NCBI GenBank assembly: GCA_013203545.1
Contig: JABMQA010000958.1
Location: 1-13,429 of the forward strand
Direction of reading: 5' to 3'
DNA length: 13,429 nt
DNA from: Bacteroidota bacterium
Lineage (GTDB): Bacteria > Bacteroidota > Bacteroidia > Bacteroidales > 4484-276
Part shown: positions 9,223 through 13,429 of the stretch, one piece after another
How positions within the stretch are numbered: the stretch's first letter is position 1
Layout: every line of letters begins with the position of its first letter
Program-made: the position numbers and the translations under genes
Notes under the pieces: model-generated
Seen by the model: the letters and a program-made list of their open reading frames with translations, nothing else
Told to the model about the DNA's origin: nothing
The model's database searches: none

Positions 9223-12200
9223 TGTCGTTATTTTCAGGTGCTGTATCTATTAATAGTTACACATGTGCCGGAAAAGTACCATTCAGGCAGTATTTTTTTT
9301 TGGAATTAATTTATACCTGTCCTGATGACGAAATCCCAAGGAGTAAAAACAAACATGGAGAGGCAATTAGATATTAGGTTTGATCAGCGATATGGCTTTG
9401 GAAATCTGATTTTTTACCGTTTGCACCGAAATATTTAGTTTTTTGGAAATTTCAAGGTTGCTCATGTTGTCGAACCTGCTCATACGGAAAATTTCTTCAC
9501 AACGGTTGGGTAGGGTTGAAATCAGGGTTTCTATTTTTTCACGGGTTTCGGTATATTCGATGGATTCTTCGGTGTTTTTTTCGATCAGTGGCTGGCCAAA
9601 AAGTTTCAAGTGCTTTTCTGTGATAGCGCTATTTCTTAATATATTAAAGGATTTTATTTTTACGGCCTTCGAAATATATGCGGTGATGTTATCTATCGAC
9701 CGGGTTTTTCGGTTTACCCATAACTCGATAAAAATTTCCTGCACAATATCTTCACTTGCTGACTGTGTTTCAATTATTTTATAGGCATATAAAAATAACC
9801 GGTTCCAATGCCTGTTGTAAAACTCCTGAAAAGCCAGGTGGCTGCTTTTCCTGATTCTTAAGTACAACTCCGTATCTGAGAATTCGTGCATTTACAAAAA
9901 CGAAAAGTTTGAAAGCACACAAAAATAGTTATATTGTTGATAATGGATGGGCATATTCAATACCAATTTGAAATTAAATCAGGATACGCATCAATGAATA
10001 CTTTTTAAATTCATAAATTGGATTAATGTTGTTGTCCCTTCCAATGTAGTATAACAGCATTTAAGTATTTGCAACCAACGAATTTCCCTATCTTTGCGGC
10101 CCAGGGAAAATAACCACGGAATGAAATTCACAATCAAAGCTAAAGATGATCAATCCTCAGCCAGGGCGGGGGCTTTACAAACCGGGCATGGCCGGATTGA
10201 AACACCCATTTTTATGCCGGTGGGCACTGCCGGAACTGTCAAGGCTGTTCATTTCAGGGATGTGCGCGATGATGTAAAGGCTCAGATCATCCTGGGAAAT
10301 ACCTACCACCTGTTCCTGAGGCCTGGTCTGGATGTGCTGAAAGCTGCCGGTGGGCTGCACAAATTCAACGGATGGGACAAGCCAATACTTACCGACAGCG
10401 GCGGGTACCAGGTTTATTCCCTGGCGAACAACAGAAAGCTGAAAGAGGAGGGCGCCCATTTTCAGTCGCATATCGACGGGTCGAAATATTTGTTTACACC
10501 CGAATACGTCATAGATATCCAGCGCATTATCGGCGCGGATATTATTATGGCTTTTGATGAATGTACACCATTTCCATGCGAATACGATTATGCCCGCGAT
10601 TCGATGGAGATGACCCACCGCTGGCTCGACAGGTGTATCGGCCATTTTGCCAAAACCGGGCCTTTGTACAGTCACGATCAAACGTTGTTCCCTATTGTTC
10701 AGGGGAGTACTTTTGCCGACCTGAGAAAAAAATCGGCAGAGGTTATAGCTTCAAAAAATGCCGGTGGCAATGCAATCGGAGGATTGTCGGTGGGTGAGCC
10801 CCATGAAATGATGTACGCAATGACAGAACTTGTCTGCGCCATCCTGCCAAAGGATAAACCGAGATACCTGATGGGGGTTGGGACCCCTGCAAATATCCTC
10901 GAAAGCATAGCACTTGGCGTGGATATGTTCGATTGCGTGATGCCTACCCGCAATGGCCGCAACGGCATGTTGTTTACCAGCGAGGGAATTATGAACATGA
11001 AAAACGAGAAGTGGAAAAATGATTTTTCACCCATCGACGGGAACGGGTATTCTTTTGTAGATAGCCAGTATTCGAAAGCATTTCTCCGACACCTGTTTAT
11101 TTCGAATGAATACCTTGCGCCCATGATCGCCAGCTTGCACAATTTATCCTTCTATCTCTGGTTAGTAAAAACTGCGCGGGAGAAAATAGTGGATAATTTC
11201 TTTTCATCCTGGAAAGATATGATGGTAAAAAAACTTGACAGGAGGTTATGAAAATCATCGACATTTATATCATTAAAAAATTTCTGGGTACGTTTTTCTA
11301 CTCCATCGCTCTCCTGTCGGTGATTATCATTATTTTTGATTTGTCGGAAAAGGTGGACGATTTCATCGAAAAACAGGCGCCCCTGAGTGGGATCATTTTC
11401 GATTACTATATGAATTTTATTCCGTTTTTTGTTAACATGTTCAGTTACCTGTTTACCTTTATCGCAGTTATTTTCTTTACTTCCAAAATAGCCCAGAATA
11501 CTGAGATAGTTGCCATTTTGAGTGGTGGGATCAGCTTTTGGAGATTTCTTTTCCCCTATTTTCTTTCGGCGCTTTTTCTTGGTATCATGTCCTATTATAT
11601 GTCCAATTTTTTAATACCACATACCAACAAAGTTATGTGGGAGTTTGAAAAATCGTACATCAAGGATCCCATTAAAAATGAGGATATGAACATCCATATG
11701 CAGATTAGCCCGGGCGTTTTTGTTTATGTTGAAAGCTACAACAGTTTTACGGATATCGGGCAAAAGTTCTCGATGGAAAAATTCAATGAGGAGGGGGAAT
11801 TATATTACAAATTCAATTCCGATCGTATTGCATGGGACAGTATTAGTGGCATGTGGAAAATCACCAATTATTTTATCCGCGAAATGACGGGAAATCATGA
11901 ATCACTGATTAAAGGACGCCATCTGGATACCCTGATTAACCTCACCCCCAAGGAATTTACCATTATTGTAGAGGACATCAAAACCATGAATTATTTTGAG
12001 CTGAACAAATTTATCGAAAAGGAAAGACTCCGTGGCTCGAGACGCCTGCCCGAATACCTGATTGAAAAATATGAGCGGTTTGCCTTTCCTTTTGCCACCT
12101 TAATTCTTACCGTTATTGGTGTTTCCTTATCAAGCCGTAAGGTTAGGGGCGGTATTGGGATGCATCTTGGTGTGGGGATTGCGCTCACCTTTTCTTATAT

Positions 12201-13429
12201 CCTTTTTATGCAGGTAAGTAATGTATTTGCTGCACTTGGCAGTGTTTCGCCCATGCTCGCTGTGTGGATACCAAATATAATCTATGGAATACTGGGGATT
12301 TTTATGCTGAAGATGGCGCCGAAATAATTTGATGTTTTTAATTTGTCATTCATAATATTATTATCTAATTTTGCCGCCCAATTTTTGGGAGGAATAAAGT
12401 GGATTACTTCAATAATTTTGTGATCCCTTTTCAGGGATTGAAAGTAGGTGTTCATCGGTTTGATTTTAAAGCAGATGACAAGTTCTTTGAACAATTTAAA
12501 TCCGCTGAAATATTAAAGGGGGATGTTCAGGTTGTAATTGAAATGACCAAACAGGAACGCATGTTGATTCTTGACTTTGTCTTTAATGGTTGGGTAGAAG
12601 TGAGTTGCGACAGATGTCTTGATGTTTTTAAACATCCGGTTGATGGAAACGAACGGCTGATTTTAAAATTTGGGGATGATTGGCAGGAGCTTTCAAATGA
12701 AGTGATCATGATACCTGAAATGGAGCACCAGTTAAATGTAAACCAGTATATTTATGAGTTTATTTTGCTGTTGCTGCCCATGCAGCGGATTCATCCCGAA
12801 GATCAGGATGGTGTATCTACGTGTGATGTTGCCATGCTTGAACGGCTTGACAACCATGAGGAAATTGAAGGAATAGATCCTCGCTGGGATGCTCTTTTAA
12901 AGTTAAAAAATAAGAAGAAATAAAATTGATAATTATTAAATAAAAAGGAAAAATGGCTCATCCAAAACGAAAAATTTCGAAAACCAGGAGAGATAAGAGA
13001 AGGACCCATTATAAGGCCGAAATGCCAACATTGGCTAAATGCCCAACTACCGGTACAGTGCATTTGTATCACAGGGCATATTGGGTTGATGGCGACCTTT
13101 ATTACAAAGGAAAAGTGGTGATGCAAAAAGCCGAAGTAGAATAACCACAGGAGAACCTATGTGCCTGGGAACATTCATTCACTGATGAAAATTGGATTGG
13201 ACGTAATGGGCGGTGATTATGCACCTCAATCAACTATTGAGGGGGCAATCCTCGCCCAGGAAGAAATTTCTCCCACCGACCAAATTGTGCTCATCGGTGA
13301 TGTTGAAATCATAAAGAATTTATTAAACCAACACCATATCGGGCAAGGGGTTTTTCAAATTATCCATGCTGCCCAGGTTGTTGGAATGGGTGAAAAACCC
13401 CTAAAGGCCATCTCTTTGAAGCCCGAATC

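Overview
The window looks like chromosomal DNA from a Bacteroidota bacterium, most likely Bacteroidales/Marinilabiliales-like; the genus cannot be named from the sequence. The reasons are a sigma-70/FecR/STN-TonB-receptor cassette of the Bacteroidota type, an LruC-domain protein, and promoters of the TTTG - TAnnTTTG type. Two further reasons are an L32 and a Tgt that lack zinc cysteines in the way I associate with this phylum, and the gene orders tgt-lptG and DUF177-rpmF-plsX.

Positions 1-1731 look like decaying accessory DNA. An LruC-domain reading frame has no signal peptide or N-terminal region and ends at a strong hairpin terminator. On the opposite strand lies the C-terminal remnant of a secreted repeat-type protein, with a stop codon just upstream of its conserved block. 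About 370 bp without a gene follows. Positions 1732-2901 hold a complete stand-alone ATP-grasp ligase of unknown substrate. It is convergent with the next cluster and separated from it by a structured 70-100 bp intergenic element.

Positions 3042-9891 (minus strand) form a cell-surface-signalling uptake locus. In transcription order it contains an ECF sigma factor, a FecR-type anti-sigma factor, a 981-residue TonB-dependent receptor with an STN signalling domain and a carboxypeptidase-regulatory-like domain, and a 629-residue sodium:solute symporter. The simplest model is that a small ligand binds the receptor and crosses the outer membrane. The STN domain then signals through FecR to release the sigma factor, and the symporter moves the same ligand across the inner membrane. 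There is no SusD and no degradative enzyme in view, so the ligand is unknown.

Positions 10121-13429 (plus strand) are housekeeping. tgt (queuosine tRNA modification) overlaps lptG/lptF (lipopolysaccharide export permease) by 4 bp. After a very good Bacteroidota promoter come a DUF177/YceD protein, rpmF and the start of plsX, which runs off the window end. Nothing here is clearly a new defence or mobile system. The points most worth following are the unknown substrate of the sigma/FecR/receptor/symporter locus, the orphan ATP-grasp enzyme, the gene decay at the left end and the structured intergenic element.
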